From assembly GCF_947495715.1 (NCBI RefSeq), contig NZ_CANLZU010000005.1, positions 112,502 to 176,501 on the forward strand: a stretch of DNA of 64,000 bases, given 5' to 3'. The notes below the pieces were generated by a model. The model searched no databases and had not been told where the DNA came from. It worked only from the letters and a program-made list of their open reading frames with translations. Numbering within the stretch: position 1 is the first letter of the stretch; each line of letters opens with the position of its first letter. The position numbers and the translations under genes are program-made. Below are positions 62,388 through 64,000 of this stretch, one piece after another. This stretch comes from an uncultured Oceanisphaera sp. (GTDB lineage Bacteria > Pseudomonadota > Gammaproteobacteria > Enterobacterales > Aeromonadaceae).

Positions 62388-62497
62388 AGAGGCAACAGAG
62401 ATCGGCTCCCACGACCGTGACATGCCATGGATGGCATGTCCGAGCTTACAGGGATGTACTTGTAGCGTGTCGTGGGAGATGACTCTGTTGCCTCTGG
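62388..62497 (-). repeat. Branched-hairpin intergenic repeat, copy E (inverted)
   Basis: Outer arms AGAGGCAACAGAG (62388-62400) and CTCTGTTGCCTCT (62485-62497) pair over all 13 bp, then CTCCCACGAC pairs with GTCGTGGGAG. On the minus strand the core reads CGACACGCTACAAG, TACATCCCTGTA, GCTCGGACATGCCATCCATG and GCATGTCACGG in the family order. This is the most complete copy, and both stems are perfect. Confidence 0.87.
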
Positions 62498-62540
62498 GAT
62501 ACAACACCGAAGTCTGATCAGATACTGAAGGTAATTGGTA

Positions 62541-63368
62541 TTACTGTTTACGGATACCGTCGGCCTCGATCAGGATCTTGCCCTGCTTGTACAAGCCGCC
62601 GATGGCCTTCTTGAAGGTACCCTTGCTGATGCCGAACAGGCGGAAGATGGTGTCGGGATCGGTCTTGTCGTTGACCTTCATGGCGCCACCGGCCATCTCC
62701 AGCTTGTCGAGCACCGCCTGGGCGGCATCGTCTACCTTGCCGGCACCGGGCTTGAACAGGGTCAGATCGATCTTTCCATCGTCACGTACCTGCTTGATGT
62801 AGCCCTTGGTGGTTAACCCCGTCGGCACCCGGCCGGCGATATCGGACTTGAATACCAGCCCCCAGAAACGGTTATCGACCACAGCCTTGAAACCCAGCGG
62901 CGTATGCTCGGCAATCAGCAGGTCCACTTCCTGATCGGGGCGATAGGGCGGCAGCTCACGGCTGAGAAAACTGTCCAGCTTGCTGCTGGCCACCATGCGG
63001 CCTTCATGATCCAGATACAGGTAAACTACATAGTTGCGACCTTCCTGCATGGGCTGCGACTGGCTGCGCTGAGGCACGAAGATGTCTTTTTTCATGCCCC
63101 AGTCGAGAAAGGCGCCCAGGCGATTAATGGTAACCACTTTCAGCGAGGCGAACTGGCCGACCCGCGCCTTGGGCTTGTCGGTGGTGATCACCGGCGCCTG
63201 ATCCGAGTCCAGATAGATAAATACCGCTATCTCATCACCGGGCTGACAACCGGCAGGTAACTGACGACGGGGCAAAAAGGCCTCGCCGTATTCTCCGGCA
63301 TCCAGCCAGCCGCCTTTATCGTCCAGTCGCAACAGGGGCAGGGTGTTATTATCGCCAAGCTTGATCAT
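62541..63368 (-). CDS. CvfB-family S1-like RNA-binding protein
   Basis: 275 aa. Three S1-type OB folds (for example SLKVVTINRLGAFLDWGMKK, DIFVPQRSQ) and a C-terminal winged-helix (DTIFRLFGISKGTFKKAIGG). This architecture is CvfB/YitL, known from firmicutes as an RNA-binding virulence regulator and common in gammaproteobacteria without assigned role. The gene ends near repeat copy E. Confidence 0.87.
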   Translation of the reverse strand: MIKLGDNNTLPLLRLDDKGGWLDAGEYGEAFLPRRQLPAGCQPGDEIAVFIYLDSDQAPVITTDKPKARVGQFASLKVVTINRLGAFLDWGMKKDIFVPQRSQSQPMQEGRNYVVYLYLDHEGRMVASSKLDSFLSRELPPYRPDQEVDLLIAEHTPLGFKAVVDNRFWGLVFKSDIAGRVPTGLTTKGYIKQVRDDGKIDLTLFKPGAGKVDDAAQAVLDKLEMAGGAMKVNDKTDPDTIFRLFGISKGTFKKAIGGLYKQGKILIEADGIRKQ

Positions 63369-63571
63369 GAGAATTACCGTATTCGTAAAAGAACCGATCT
63401 TAGCCTGACCGGGCGATAAAGACCACCGTTGTTCACCATGACAGTTGATACTCTGATATGTGGTTAAGCTTTTAAATTCAATGAATTATGAGTTACCCAT
63501 TGCAGGTGGCGACAAAAATACTGCTACACTGCTTAGCCATCCCCTCATATGAGCTAGAGCTGGCGCGGCCT

Positions 63572-63590
63572 GGCGGGTAAACTACCCGCC
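63572..63590. terminator. GGCGGGTA-AAC-TACCCGCC hairpin before the IS4 transposase
   Basis: Perfect 8-bp stem with 3-nt loop followed by TTT, 31 bp before the transposase start. Such hairpins near the ends of IS elements often block outside transcription; it could also be part of the IS end. Confidence 0.55.
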
Positions 63591-63620
63591 TTTGAACCAA
63601 ACTCGGCAACGTCACCAACC

Positions 63621-64000
63621 ATGATCACCAGCGCGTCCATTTCAGAATACCTGCAAGACATCTTCGGCCAGGATATGCATGCCAAGCGCGTGCTTTCATT
63701 GGCCAATGCCACCTTGGGGGTCATTGAATCGAGCTCGCTGGCCATTCATGCCATTGGTAACGGTCTGGCTCAGGCCAATGGTCTTGAACGTAAATACGCC
63801 ATCAAGCAAGTCGACCGCTTGCTGAGCAACATCAAGCTCAACATCTGGTCGCTGTTCGACGACTGGGTGCCCTATGTGGTGGCCGAACGCAAGGAGATCG
63901 TGGTCTCCATGGACTGGACCGAGTTCGATGCCGACGACCATAGCAGCATCGTGCTGAGCATGCAGACCAGTCATGGACGCAACACGCCGCTGCTGTGGAA
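63621..64000 (+). CDS. IS4-family transposase, 5' part (runs off window)
   Basis: 126 codons visible. ISEYLQDIFGQDMHAKRVLS, IKQVDRLLSNIKLNIWSLFD and VVSMDWTEFDADDHSSIVLS, then SHGRNTPLLW. The Asp in SMDWTEFDAD is the first catalytic residue of the DDE site in IS4-group enzymes. The left terminal repeat should lie between 63480 and 63600, but without the other end I cannot fix it. Confidence 0.87.
   Translation, partial: MITSASISEYLQDIFGQDMHAKRVLSLANATLGVIESSSLAIHAIGNGLAQANGLERKYAIKQVDRLLSNIKLNIWSLFDDWVPYVVAERKEIVVSMDWTEFDADDHSSIVLSMQTSHGRNTPLLW

Overview
The window looks like a chromosomal segment of a marine or brackish-water gammaproteobacterium of the Aeromonadales, of the Oceanimonas / Zobellella / Oceanisphaera kind. 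This rests on the housekeeping block in the right half (gcvA, ygdD, rlmM, xni, ppnN, queF, syd, yqcC, truC, yqcA), on GC-rich codon use, and on three complete or partial aromatic-acid degradation clusters in the left half. The genus is an inference; the order-level placement is reasonably safe.

Left half (0-37 kb): accessory catabolism. From the left come a partial Na+/amino-acid (AGCS) symporter and the lower beta-ketoadipate pathway (pcaR divergent from pcaI-pcaJ-pcaF-pcaD) with three copies of an IclR-type operator. Next is a LysR-controlled redox cluster (doxX, glutathionyl-hydroquinone reductase, DODA-type dioxygenase), then an orphan HigA antitoxin behind a ruined higB. An IS5-family element follows. 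A 3-hydroxybenzoate/gentisate pathway (LysR; maleylpyruvate isomerase, 3-hydroxybenzoate 6-hydroxylase, gentisate dioxygenase, fumarylpyruvate hydrolase) leads into a TRAP transporter and a DcaP-like porin. An IS graveyard (IS3 remnant plus two IS5 elements fused tail to tail) closes that island. Then come a second redox cluster (cytochrome b561, SDR, second DODA-type dioxygenase, LysR) and a full mhp cluster (mhpR divergent from mhpABCDFE) with an MHS-family transporter and a second DcaP-like porin. A sulfatase stump and a YghU-type glutathione transferase end the region.

Regulatory logic visible in the DNA: the pca genes carry three GTTCGCAATGCGAAC-type sites. The mhp intergenic region carries GTGCACCTGGTGCAC, which recurs as two overlapping copies upstream of the second porin. 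A 43-bp element beside the gentisate LysR gene recurs upstream of the first porin. Each aromatic pathway therefore seems to bring its own outer-membrane porin under its own regulator.

Right half (38-64 kb): mostly core genes. These are a BCCT transporter, a cNMP/CBS/DUF294 protein with a DEDDh exonuclease, gcvA, ygdD, a solitary TnpB element inserted immediately upstream of rlmM, an NAD-type isocitrate dehydrogenase, xni, ppnN, two GGDEF-family proteins, queF, syd, a set of small conserved DUF genes, yqcC-truC-yqcA, a CvfB-like S1 protein and the start of an IS4-family transposase.

The least explained structure is a family of about 100-bp intergenic repeats (five copies seen). It has a conserved core with two small hairpins inside an outer stem whose sequence differs in every copy while staying self-complementary. 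Four of the five copies form two head-to-head inverted pairs between convergent genes. Tandem heptamer arrays (TCACGCC) occur at two other gene ends.
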